From positions 65,925,356-65,989,355 of the forward strand of contig CM055905.1 in assembly GCA_029582155.1 (NCBI GenBank): a DNA stretch of 64,000 nt, written 5' to 3'. Under the pieces are notes generated by a model. The model searched no databases. It had not been told where the DNA came from and saw nothing but the letters and a program-made list of their open reading frames with translations. This DNA is from Panopea generosa. Its lineage: Eukaryota > Mollusca > Bivalvia > Adapedonta > Hiatellidae. Below, one piece after another: positions 54,527 through 64,000 of this stretch (within the stretch, counting starts at the first letter, position 1; each line of letters starts with the position of its first letter). The translations under genes were made by a program, and so were the position numbers.

Positions 54527-54689
54527 AGTTACTTGTGAAGATGATTGTGCTCTAAAACTGGTTAACCTTCCAGGATCCCTGGAAAGAGTGGTTTTGTTAA
54601 ATGATCATCTGTTAGACCTCAGATCTGTTAGACAGGGGTTTTAGACCTGCTGGATGTCACAAACCTAAAGTGTAGAGAACCTGTTAATG

Positions 54690-54985
54690 TTGTTTGATGG
54701 TGTTCAACAGTTTTTCAGTTTTAACGTGACAGCGTCTACCTCAACTTGAGAAGGTATTCTGAGCGCTGCCAGAATTAAGTATCATGCCGCAGACACATTG
54801 TATGATCACCCACCCAGTCACATTATTGACACTGGGCCAACAAGACCTAGAACTATCCTCTTAATGCTGAGCGCCAAGCGAAGAAGCTTCCAGGACCATT
54901 TTTCATGCCAAAAGGGGATCAAATTAACGACCTTCTGCATATGAGGCAGACGCTCTACCCCTAAACTACTGCTGCGGTGAAAACC
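54690..54985 (-). repeat. SINE, family S-D
   Basis: 'gagcgctgccagaattaagt' and 'cacccagtcacattattgac' in the body, 'cgaagaagcttccaggacc', and the head at the right which on the minus strand reads 'gtagtttaggggtagagcg'. Confidence 0.8.
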
Positions 54986-55328
54986 CCATTGAAAAATGAC
55001 ATGCAATATGCCACACTAATATTTATTGAGATAAAAGTTCTTTAGAGACATTATTACAGCTTTTTTATTACTTGGATATTCGACTTGCTGTCCAAAACAG
55101 CTGTCTCCAACAACACAAAATAAAAAATCGTCAAAAGGTATGGTACAGACATGCAATATTTTGCTTTATACAGTGAGTATGACTAGAGACATACAATGAC
55201 CAAATAATGGAACTAAAACCATAAAATGTATAATAAAATGTTTAATAGTAATCTAGTCTCAATATAGAAAAACACTGATTCCCATGAGTCTTAGGTAATA
55301 TATTGGATGACAGTGTATTGGATCATTG

Positions 55329-55418
55329 CCCCCCCCCCCCCCCCCTCCCCCGAAAAAAAAACACCCTCCCCACCCCAAATATTTTACTCTCTCCTCAGGT
55401 TGCCCCCCCCCCCTCCCA
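55329..55418. repeat. Poly-C tracts (G-quadruplex potential on the minus strand)
   Basis: A C-run of about 20, then C5, C4 and a second C-run of about 10, i.e. four or more long G-runs on the strand of whirlin transcription. Confidence 0.8.
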
Positions 55419-55436
55419 CCATAATTGAAACGCTCC

Positions 55437-55590
55437 TACACTAATGTGGACAGAGTGTTGGCCTCTCATGTCAGAGGTTATGGGTTCAATTCCCAACTGG
55501 ACAGTACCTCCAAAACACTCAGTACTGGTTCTACCCAGGAAACAGACTTCAGAGCATTAGTATATTACAAACTAAGAGCTATAAAATGAA
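55437..55590 (+). repeat. SINE, family S-A
   Basis: 'agagtgttggcctctcatgt', B box 'atgggttcaattcccaact', 'cactcagtactggttctacc' and 'aggaaacagacttcagagc'. Confidence 0.8.
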
Positions 55591-55886
55591 TCAGTTGAAA
55601 TTGAACTTATATTATTTCTAACAGCAGAGATATATAAACATTGGTATCAGTGTAATTACAAGTTACTGCTAATAGTGCATATTTAAGCACGTTTTCGAAC
55701 GATTTTTATATTATTTTAGTTGATCGTTCTCTGCTAACTCTTAACAAGACAACAACAAACAATCACCATACCCAAAGTTAATACAATCAGATTTACTATT
55801 CAATAATATAGAAATAGAAAAATGTTTACCTGTCAAATATAACCAGTGTAAAAATCCCATAAAAAATCAATCAGTTGCGATTTCAC

Positions 55887-55960
55887 CTGTGTACTCGGGC
55901 GTTGTTGTTGGCTGAACACACCACGTGACTAATTAGTGTATTCTTGCTAAGGTCCTTCTC
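55887..55960 (-). promoter_or_regulatory. Candidate whirlin 5' non-coding exon and promoter region
   Basis: The minus strand has a good donor (ACACAG|GTGAAA, exon end 55887) just downstream of a perfect E-box (CACGTG, 55922-55927) in a patch with more CpG than its surroundings. It would splice to the acceptor at 54106. This is inference from signals only. Confidence 0.25.
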
Positions 55961-56107
55961 TAAGAATTCTATCGTATATTGATAACCGTTACATTAATGA
56001 ATAATTTACCGTTGTAAACAATTAACTGGTTTGCTGCTCTGTTTGTATACACCTTGATAGTCTCCCTTCATGTACAAAAATCGATATACAGAGTGACCTC
56101 CCATTTA

Positions 56108-56254
56108 ATGTCGGAATTTCCCGTTAATGTGGCGGAAGTAGACGAACTATCTGAGGTTCGGCTATGGTACAATTACCAGGAGAACATTGGTTATTTTGGT
56201 GAGGCAGCAAGCGTATTTATCATCAAGGGAAAGCAACTGATTGAGATGTTATGA
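56108..56254 (+). CDS. Unrecognised 48-residue ORF, divergent from whirlin
   Basis: ATG to TGA, beginning MSEFPVNVAEVDELSEVRLW, with mixed, non-repetitive composition. It lies about 200 bases from the candidate whirlin promoter on the opposite strand. No domain and no homology recognised; it abuts a dispersed repeat at 56255. Could be a chance frame. Confidence 0.2.
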   Translation: MSEFPVNVAEVDELSEVRLWYNYQENIGYFGEAASVFIIKGKQLIEML

Positions 56255-56475
56255 ACACTCAAGTATTCACGCAAATTCTCGCGAATTCTCGTTTTCAAAT
56301 ATCCTAACTTCCATTCATCTCAGAAATACAAATCAAAATTCTTTCTTTCCTAAATGAAATTCTCTACAAAACGAGACCTTTGAAATTTGAATTATTAATT
56401 CTTCGCATGCTATTTTATAAACATTTAGTAGAGAGATGCAAGTTTCCTATCCTTCTATAAAAGTCCTTGTTTCCA
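56255..56475 (-). repeat. Dispersed repeat, inverted relative of 25055-25545
   Basis: Carries 'ctcgaattct'-type and 'catcctaacttcc'-type blocks at the left and 'gcaagtttcctatccttcta' at the right: the complement and reverse order of the 25055 copy, with its middle deleted. Confidence 0.6.
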
Positions 56476-56592
56476 TGCATGGGCGTAGACACAGGTGCAC
56501 CAATAGTTTAAAAACTTTTCTACAGTTTCTTTAGCTAATTTATATTGAGACGTTTAAACACTAACTTTATATGTTGCACTCTTTTATTATGA

Positions 56593-57015
56593 GACATAAG
56601 TTTCAAGCATAGCACCACCATTGGAAACAAGCAATGCTTCCGTGGCGCATAATGGCGTTTGTAAATTATCCTTGTTTCTTCTTTTTTAAAAAACTTATTT
56701 TTCTTATTTTAAATTTTTTTTTTTTTATTTAAATGGTATCATTTGTATATTTTGAACAGGTTGAAAGCATTGTCATGTTTGCATTATGTATTTCGAAAAA
56801 AATGATGCTTGTAAATTAAGTTTTGAGTGTATGTTTTTCTGACGTCTCCTTTCATTTTGTGTACACACTGAACAGAAAAAATCTCTTTCATTCTAAATGA
56901 CCCCTACTTTTCTCATCATATGTTGGTAGTGCAGAGGTTGACAAACAATAAAATGTAAGTTTCACTTCTTTCTTTTCGGTCCTTCAATGAATGGCAAGCC
57001 CGCAAACTTTTCTCA
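56593..57015 (+). repeat. Left arm of a 7-kb inverted repeat pair
   Basis: From 'gcatagcaccaccat' through 'gtgtacacactgaacagaaa' and 'gaggttgacaaacaataaaa' to 'cccgcaaacttttctc'. The reverse complement of these blocks, in matching order, occurs at 63371-63690. Confidence 0.75.
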
Positions 57016-57269
57016 TTTACCATAGAATAAATAACTCATTCCTCACACCTTCAAATTGCTTATGATGCTAGCCGTGGCAAATGATTGGTACAGCTTCTTT
57101 AGTAATCGGACCAGTGACCTAATTGTGATCAAACACACATTTTTTTATTATTTCTACATTTACATAATCTACATTACACTTGGCTATTACACGACGGGTG
57201 ACGCATGGTCAAGAAAATATAAGGAAAGGATAGACAGTTAGAAGAGGTTGGATAGTTAAAAGGTAGAAA

Positions 57270-57545
57270 TAAGGATAAAGTGTGTCCAGCTACGTTTTCG
57301 CCTCTTCAACCCAGTCCTCTCCGGTTACGGTGGCTCCGACCGACACAGCAATGGGAATCACTAGAAACTACTTGTTGTTGGACCCCTACAGACTGGAATG
57401 AGACTGGTTACAGTCCCTGCTTGAAGGATACCAAGACAGGGGCTTCTGCAACATCAGTAGGCAGGCTGTTCCATAATGTAGTTGTTCGTAGAAAGAATGC
57501 ATTTCTGTAATATGATGTTGGTGTAGACATACATATTAGAAAAAA
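57270..57545 (-). pseudogene. LINE (CR1/Jockey-like) ORF2 C-terminal remnant
   Basis: On the minus strand it reads YRNAFFLRTTTLWNSLPTDV and then VSFKQGL and a stop. This is the conserved end of reverse-transcriptase ORFs in this LINE group (FF-x-RT-x-x-x-WNSLP ... FK-x-x-L). The reverse-transcriptase core of this copy is missing. Confidence 0.7.
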
Positions 57546-57663
57546 GTTGATTGAGAAGCACTGCGAGGTATATTATTTGGTTAAAACTTACCCAGGTCTC
57601 ACGTGATATATTATCAGTGATTTAATTATTTACTTGCTCATAAATTATGTCTCTTATATTATA

Positions 57664-57664
57664 C

Positions 57665-57757
<93 letters not shown>
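57664..57757. repeat. (TCTG)n microsatellite
   Basis: About 23 uninterrupted 'ctgt' units. Confidence 0.95.
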
Positions 57758-58434
57758 TATGGCGAGTAAATGTACTTATATTTTCTGTATTTTGGAAGAG
57801 TTTGAGGCCATGCGTTCACAAAACTTTATGATATTGTGCCGACGGTAATAGTATAGGGGAATATATCTAAATATCTCAGTCAGAAAATTTTTATGGCATA
57901 ATGTAGCTCATCTCCGATATCGTTTAAAAGGAAGCACTTGTGATTGTGATATGGTAAATATGAATGTTGAAATCTTCCCAGATTTACTGTGAATCTATGG
58001 TTTGTGGTACGGAAATGGAATAGTTCAAGTCGCAGATTACTTGGTAGAATTTTCAAATATAGCTCTAATTTCGGACTTAGTTATACTGCACGTCTCACAC
58101 CACTATTACCAGATTACATCTCCCACAGCACTCAATTTTGAATTGACTTTTTCTCTAGTTGATCCATATGCATTCATTACCGGTATTGTCTAAAATAGTA
58201 TTCACGTAATTAATCCATTTGTAGTTTGTTGTAGAATATAACACAGTATCGTAACATATTCACGTAACTTTTGCTTCATTGCCTGAAATAAGTTAGGTCC
58301 AGATATTAATCATTGTCTAAATAATAATTTCACGAGGGCATCGACCTAATTCAACATAAAACATGCATTAAAGAGTACTTTTCTTGCTGTTTGTAATTTT
58401 GAGAAGGCAATCTGTGTGAACTTTTTCATTTAAA
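57758..58434. other. No gene recognised
   Basis: Possibly further LINE 3' sequence; the frames that are open here match no domain that I know. Confidence 0.4.
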
Positions 58435-59045
58435 TGAAGTTTTCGAAATCCGATGCCACGCAGTTATATGTTGAAATTGGAACTTTTGTTTGACCGAAAA
58501 GTTTAAGTTGGATATCAGTTGGCAAATCAAGTTAGAGATTTGAGGATTAAGTATATGCTATAAAGTCTTATATGCTGGACTAGCTAATGTTTTCTTGCAT
58601 TTAGGAAACCACCTGATAAAGAAAACAATACTCCTAGATACTTGTATTCTTTTAAATTACTAGGTTTATTTGTACCAGAAATAATAACCTTTGTTTTACT
58701 CATAATAATTGATAATTTCCATTTTGAACAGTACAAATAAAAAACATTTAATACCTTTTGAATTGTAATTAAGGTAAATATTAAGAATGTTAAGTGGCTT
58801 GTTAAAATCCATTGCGTTTATTCAATTAAGCTCCATTGCTAGGTCGTTTAAGCAGATTGCAAAAAAACTGGTGAAAGATTTTCGCCTTGTCTAACCCGCA
58901 CAGTGCCTTTGAATAATGGAGAAAATATCATTAACAGTTACACAAGATTTAATATCGAAATACATATTAATATTTACCGGGAAAATGTTACCGTCTATAC
59001 CATTTTTGATTAATTTATTTCACAGACCAACTCGTAAAATACTAT
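58435..59045 (-). pseudogene. Decayed LINE reverse transcriptase
   Basis: On the minus strand, with stops and frameshifts, it reads FSVAFDSILRVGL, KLIKNGIDGN, INMYFDIKSCVTVND, a broken RQGE-x-x-SP...LNDL region, YCSKWKLSIIMSKTKVIIS and EYKYLGVLFSLSGG. These are successive palm and thumb blocks of a non-LTR reverse transcriptase. The FADD-type catalytic block is lost. Confidence 0.8.
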
Positions 59046-59069
59046 CGAATGCTACAGAGAAGTCCGTAT

Positions 59070-60185
59070 AGGAGCAAAACAGTTTTTAGCTCTACTAGCC
59101 AAAGGCCAGAAGTGCTTATGCGATGGCGTGTTGTCTGTCGTCCGTCGTCTGTCGTCTGACGTCTGACGTCTGTTGTCTGTTGTCTGTTGTCTGTTAGCAG
59201 CACTTTCTCTGAAACCACTAGGCCAATTAAATCGAAACTTCACATGGGTGTTTCTGTTGCATAGGAGACTTTACAGAGATTTTTTTCGATCTGAAATTCA
59301 AGATGGACGCCGTTACTAAAAATAGTCCAAAACTTAAAAAATCTTCTTCTCATGAACGGCCCAACAGACTTTCAAAATATTTATGTAGTAATGATGACCA
59401 ACTATAGTTTTGTTAGATTTGTTCAAATAGTGTCCCTAGGGTTAAATATGACCCTGCCCTGAGGGTTCAATCAGGGGACACGTCATTATAATATTTTCTT
59501 TATTGTTTTTTTTTTAAATGGAAACGATTTTGCCTATATCTTCGCCTTGTTTAGTGAAGGAGGTTCAGATTTGTAAAAACGACTGGGTTCCACTGTCTTA
59601 AAGGGTCAGGAGGGGCCCCGAAAGGGTAAAAATCAGGAATTACTAAATTCGTTTTCTTAAGAACCGTTGTGTCAGATTTGTTCAAATTTTGCATAAATTA
59701 TCCCTATGTGTAGGGGTTTGATTGCAGATAAGAATTTAGGGGCTAAAATTTATAGGGGCCCTGTAAGGGGACTTAGAATTTTACATAGGGATACTATGGG
59801 AAAACAGAAAATTCTCTTTTTCTTTTATCTGTTCTTAAACCACTAGGCCAATTAAACTGAAACTTCACATGGATGTTTCTATTGCATAGGAAACTATACA
59901 GAAGATTGTTTTTTTTTTCGATCTGAAATTCAAAATGGCCACCGTTACTAAAAATAGTCCAAATCTTAAAAAATATTCTTCTCATGAACGGCCAAACATA
60001 TTTTCAAAATGTTTATGTAGTAATGATGACCAACTATAGTTCTGTTAAATTTGTTCAAATGGTGTCCCTACAGTTAAAAATGACCCCGCCCCGATGTTTC
60101 TATGGCATAGTAGAATTTCAAAAAGTGATATGGCCACTATGAGTAAGTAGAGCGTCCTCAGGCCCTCTTGGGCCTCTTGTTTTCT
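59070..60185 (+). repeat. Dispersed repeat with internal duplication, 'gggcctcttgttt' end
   Basis: Two diverged halves share 'aaaccactaggccaattaaa', 'atggtgtttct'-type sequence, 'cgatctgaaattcaa' and 'aaaatagtccaaa' (starting about 59210 and 59836). It ends 'ccctcttgggcctcttgttt', complementary to the start of the repeat at 11990. A (gtctgtcgtccg)-type simple tract lies at 59130-59195. Confidence 0.65.
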
Positions 60186-60299
60186 TTTGTGATCTTAACG
60201 TATCTAGTAAAACTTTTAAAGTAAAACAATATCAGTAGTAGATTTTTTTGATCGAAACCATCTTGGTTTCTTTAAGAATATTATTTTGTTTCGGGAATC

Positions 60300-60330
60300 T
60301 ATACTCAGCAAAAAAAGAGGAAACTTTACT
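60300..60330 (+). repeat. Possible solo transposon end
   Basis: 'TACTCAGCAAAAAAAGAGG' looks like a Tc1/mariner-type terminal repeat next to a TA. No partner end found nearby. Confidence 0.3.
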
Positions 60331-60549
60331 CTCCATAAATTGATTATTTCCAAAATTCTGTTCAAAACACTGCAATGATATTGATATAGTTGTATAAAAT
60401 GATCATTTTATACAAATCTTTATTTCCATTGAATATTTCAAGTGTAGTTTTGTACCCGTAAATCAACGATTAAGCAGACAAGGGATATAATCAAAAATAA
60501 CGTTTGTAACTGAAACTAAAATTGCACTGTTATTGTTGTTGCTGAAGTT

Positions 60550-61075
60550 TTTATTAGCTCACATGAGCCGACGGTTTAAGGTGATTGCAGGGCTAAAAAC
60601 ATCAACACCTCATACCATTTCTGTACAAAATTTCATTGTGGGGTTAATCCCTCTCTTTTTTGTTTTAATGCATTTTGTTTTACTTTTTTAGCCTTTATGT
60701 GTCATTGTGACTCTTCGCGTGTCGTTCGTCCGTCCGTGCATCCGTTAGTAAACACTTGTTTCAAAATACATCTCTTCTGAATCCGCTCATTCAATTTAAA
60801 GCAAACACCACAGGAATGATCCTTGGATAGTCTCCTACCAAAAGAACTAAAACGAACTCGATCCATATCGAACTCATGGCAACGTAAAATTTGATTTTTT
60901 TTCCTTTAAAAGAGATGGTCATATTTCAAAACAATTTGGTACAAACTATCAGTATGTAAACCTCTACCAAAATTGAGAAAATTACCTTTTTTTTAAAAAA
61001 ACAAAAACATATGGCCACCAGATAACATAGCAACAGGTGAACGATATAAGAACCATTGTGGCCTTCTTGTTTGAA
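60550..61075 (+). repeat. Dispersed repeat, 'agctcacatgagccgacgg' type
   Basis: Runs from 'tagctcacatgagccgacgg' through 'cgttcgtccgtccgtgcatc' to 'gtggccttcttgtttg'. General layout like 59070-60185. Confidence 0.55.
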
Positions 61076-62199
61076 ACTTAGAATAGTGAGACATCGTTGT
61101 AAAACACAATTATGATATGAATTCAATTGTTTGGTTAATAACCGGAGCCAGGTAATTAGCTAGTAAAATCAAAGGGTGCTGGTTGATGAAGAGCAGTAGT
61201 CGAACTGATTTTATTGATGTTTTAATCCTAACAACACCCAAAATACCCAACACCCGTTCCCACATAGTTCAGGTTCCGTCCATGGACCATTCATTGACAC
61301 AAAAAAACAACATATAAAAAGTTCAATTTTATTACAAAAGAAATGACAGAACGAGAAATAATGAAATAAGTGGGGACTCAATTATCACGTGTACGTATAG
61401 CCTGTATAAATACCGTGCACGTATGTAGGCCTGTGTAAATACGATCGAGTACATGCAAACTTTTAGGAAGGTAAACCTTCGATAATATGTTCTTGAATAT
61501 CCACACAGCTATTCGTGAATGTTCGATTCCAGTAATACATAAATATTGGTTTACATATGCGTCATTATTTCCTGCTGTTTTTTTAATCATTTCCCTTATT
61601 AAAGATCTGTCTGAAACTCGTAACTAAACGTTCCCAAATAAGTGTCACATTGTACCATTTCAAGTCTTGATGTTCAAACAATTTCGAAGGAGATCAGTAT
61701 TGTTGTTATGAATTCCCTAATTAAAATTCTGTCATCGTAACAAAATATTTTCAAATATGTGCCAAATTGCACCATTTGACTTCTTTTGTTTTTCAATTTA
61801 TAAGCGGGAATGATGCTCCGAACCCGCCTTCCTTCCGGCCACTCCATGTCAAATTCCTGGATCCGCCACTGGCTTATCATTAAATTACAAGGACGTATGT
61901 GGAGAATTTTAAGTCCTTGACTTTTAACCTTTAGACATCGAACATTTACGGATAACAACAATCAGGCCCTATTAACAAAATTCGCGAATGTACAGTTAAT
62001 CTGCCTTCTGTTGACGCACGACTACCCTGCAGGGTATCTGTTACTTGGCAATATGTAAATCGAGTAAGCACGTGAAAGCCAGAGCTTATAAATACATGCG
62101 ACGCACGGTAATCGGTCTCCATTTCGTTCACGTCAGGATACCAGTTACGTAAATTTCGTGTGTGTGTTATAGGTATGGCTCTGCGTTATTTACGTTCGT
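61076..62199. other. No gene recognised; one solo transposon-like end
   Basis: At 61850-61873 the minus strand reads 'CAGTGGCGGATCCAGGAATT', resembling a common hAT-type terminus. The other end was not found. Otherwise there is nothing supportable. Confidence 0.4.
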
Positions 62200-63370
62200 T
62201 GTGTTGTGCTGTAGTGGATGTAGTGTCATTAGTAGCAGGAAGGATCATACGCCTCATAAGTCGGCAAATCATTTTATTATCTTATCAAATACAATATCAA
62301 TTGAACTGTTCTATGGTTGATAGTATAGGGATATCAGAAGCTAATGTGTTCCAGTGAAAATGTTCTGGGGAAAAACGAGAATTTGTAAAAGTCAGTGGTG
62401 GTGTCAAATTAGTTTGAAAGCAAGTGAATATGAATATTGGGATTGTCTGTTCGTTGGTGTCATGTAATCTTCTAGGGGGATAGCTACAAGGTCATTGGTT
62501 ATCTTGTAACATAGAGAGAGTCGGCTGTATATACGTCTTTGGTATAGTCTTCTCCACTTGAGAGACTGAAGCATCTCAGTGACGCTACTGGTCCGTCTAT
62601 AGTTGTGTTTTGCCCAGTGTGCTGCCCGGGGCTGGACGTCCTCAACCTGATTTATGGCACTTTTGGTATAAGGTGACCATACGCTTGAATATTACTCCAG
62701 TTGAGGGAGAACAAGAGTTTCATATGCCATGAACTTTAAATCTTCTAAATATACCTTTTTATTTCTTCTTAAAAATCCTAATGTTTTGTTTGCTTGTTTT
62801 AGTGATGTTGTTGATGTTTGTGTTCCATGTTAAGTTGACTCTAGTTTAGTGTTATGCAAGTAATATGTGGTGTCATTGTGTTTCTTTGACCTTGTGATGT
62901 GTATAACTTGACATTTTGATGGGTTAAACTCCACATCCCATTGTTTTTCCCAATGTTCAAGAGTGTATAAGTCTGTAATATTTGTGATTGTTGCACATTT
63001 GTGATTGCAAGATAAATAACATTGTCATCTGACCCGAGAATTTACCTGGGAGGGAAGATCATTTATGTATGCAAGAAACAGAAGGGTTCCTAGAATGGAT
63101 CCTTGGGGTACTCAAGATGAGACAGATATGTATGATGAATGGGATCTGTTAACTACCACACACTGTGTGCAGTTGTTGAGAATTTATCTGATCCATGGTT
63201 TGGTGATCCCTCTTATTCCATATTGTGTCAGTTTGAGAAGCAGTTTCTCATGGTTGACTTTGTCAAATGTTTTGCTGAAATTAAGTAGAACAAGGTCTAC
63301 TTGCTTCTTGGAGTTCACTGATTTGTACTGAGTTCATCCACAAGCATTATCAGCCACGTTTCACAAGTTT
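62200..63370 (-). pseudogene. Decayed LINE (CR1/Jockey-like) reverse transcriptase
   Basis: On the minus strand it reads TCETWLIMLVDELST, DLVLLNFSKTFDKVNHEKLL, LKLTQYGIRG, VPQGSILGTLLFLAYINDLP, a damaged DD block, EFNPSKCQVIHITRSK, TLGFLRRNKK, AYETLVLPQLEYSSVWSPYT and SLKWRRLYQRR, ending in a worn FFP-x-x-I-x-x-x-x block. Several stops and frameshifts make it inactive. It is 5'-truncated at the start of the reverse-transcriptase domain. Confidence 0.85.
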
Positions 63371-63690
63371 GCATGCTCGTCATTCATAGAGACCCCAATT
63401 TGAAAGAAGTTAAACTTACATTTTATTGTTTGTCAACCTCTGAACTACCAAAATATGGTGAGAAAAGTAGGTGTCATCCAAGAGATTGTTTTTTCTATTC
63501 AGTGTGTACACTTTTGACAAAGTGAAAGTAGACTTCCGAAATCATGTATTTATACCTAAATTTCCAAGCATCCATTTTTTTCTAAATTCACAATTCAAGC
63601 ATGACGTTGCTTTCAAAATACATCAATAATGCCATTCAAATATTAATAAAAAATGAGCATTAAAATAAGGAAAGTGGTGGTGCTATGCCT
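63371..63690 (-). repeat. Right arm of the 7-kb inverted repeat pair
   Basis: Reverse complement of 56593-57015: 'ttttattgtttgtcaacctc', 'ctattcagtgtgtacac' and 'gtggtggtgctatgcc' at its outer end. Confidence 0.75.
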
Positions 63691-63709
63691 TAAAATCAGT
63701 GTACAATAA

Positions 63710-64000
63710 CACAACCCACAAACAAACCCACAAAAGCACCCAATACAACAACAAAAATACATATATGGTACAATACCAAAAAACATAAAACTACAACAGT
63801 ACAAATATATATACAGGTCCAATTATTGAACACCTTAAACCCAAAACTTCAACAACAAATATAATTATATACAGGTACAATAACTAAAACAAAACTACAA
63901 TAAAAAAAACATATACAGGTACAACACTTTAAACAAAACTCCAACAACAAAAATACATATACAGGTACAACACCTAAAACAGCCATTACAACAACAAATG
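63710..64000. repeat. Tandem repeat running off the right edge
   Basis: Five or six diverged units of about 46-55 bp built on 'acatatacaggtacaacac' and 'ttaaacaaaactccaacaac'. Confidence 0.8.

Larger units (their letters stand above)
54107..55886. other. Probable whirlin 5' UTR intron
   Basis: From the acceptor at 54107 to a candidate donor at 55886. It holds a split S-B SINE with a nested element (54150-54625), an S-D SINE, a poly-C region and an S-A SINE. The extent depends on the unproven 5' exon at 55887. Confidence 0.35.

Noticed and set aside
57280..57510. 76-codon plus-strand frame
   Set aside because: Shadow of the LINE C-terminal remnant that reads on the minus strand (WNSLP block).
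63065..63331. 88-codon plus-strand frame
   Set aside because: Shadow of the LINE reverse transcriptase on the minus strand.

Overview
This is a window of animal nuclear DNA. It is AT-rich, intron-rich and packed with short interspersed repeats. One nearly certain gene fills the middle: a complete whirlin-type scaffold gene (WHRN/dyschronic family) on the minus strand. I read 17 coding exons, from the start codon at 53994 to the stop at 16103. They predict about 1,202 residues in the order HHD1, PDZ1, PDZ2, HHD2, a long disordered linker, then PDZ3. Every junction has GT/AG ends and matching phases, and the spliced protein follows vertebrate whirlin through all five domains. The SINE types, tandem arrays and 'gggccataactcc' repeats suggest a lophotrochozoan, most likely a bivalve mollusc. 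That is inference; nothing here identifies a species.

Layout. Positions 1-3000 are a 39-bp satellite. At 4010-4283 (minus) lies the first coding exon of a hemicentin-like secreted VWA protein whose remainder lies off the left edge; a broken copy of that exon's 3' end sits at 3826-3900. From 4300 to 15800 I see only repeats and AT-rich DNA. From 15774 to about 55900 runs whirlin. Its introns hold at least five tRNA-derived SINE families (labelled here S-A to S-E), four palindromic MITE-like families (M1 to M4) and several tandem arrays. From 56000 to 64000 the DNA is decayed LINE sequence: three reverse-transcriptase pseudogene pieces, all minus strand, mostly enclosed by a pair of inverted repeats (56593-57015 and 63371-63690), with another tandem array at the right edge.

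The observations most worth following concern how repeats and this gene interact. (1) Two SINE copies in whirlin introns each carry an internal stretch amplified into a long array (29 bp x about 90 at 17290-19955; 98 bp x about 15 at 22500-23985), so they look like satellites born inside SINEs. (2) A 24-nt, phase-0 microexon candidate (28171-28194) and a 114-nt, phase-0 cassette candidate inside HHD2 (41179-41292) have good splice sites and would give unrecognised isoforms. (3) The acceptor of the exon that starts the core of PDZ2 is repeated about eight times by a 42-bp tandem array. (4) The donor of the first coding exon coincides with the (CAAA)n tail of a SINE. (5) A CCAAT/CCAAT/CRE/TATA cluster at 26255-26473 looks like a plus-strand promoter nested antisense inside whirlin.

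Everything was read by eye. Exon edges, repeat boundaries and copy numbers are estimates from sequence and have not been checked against RNA or any database.
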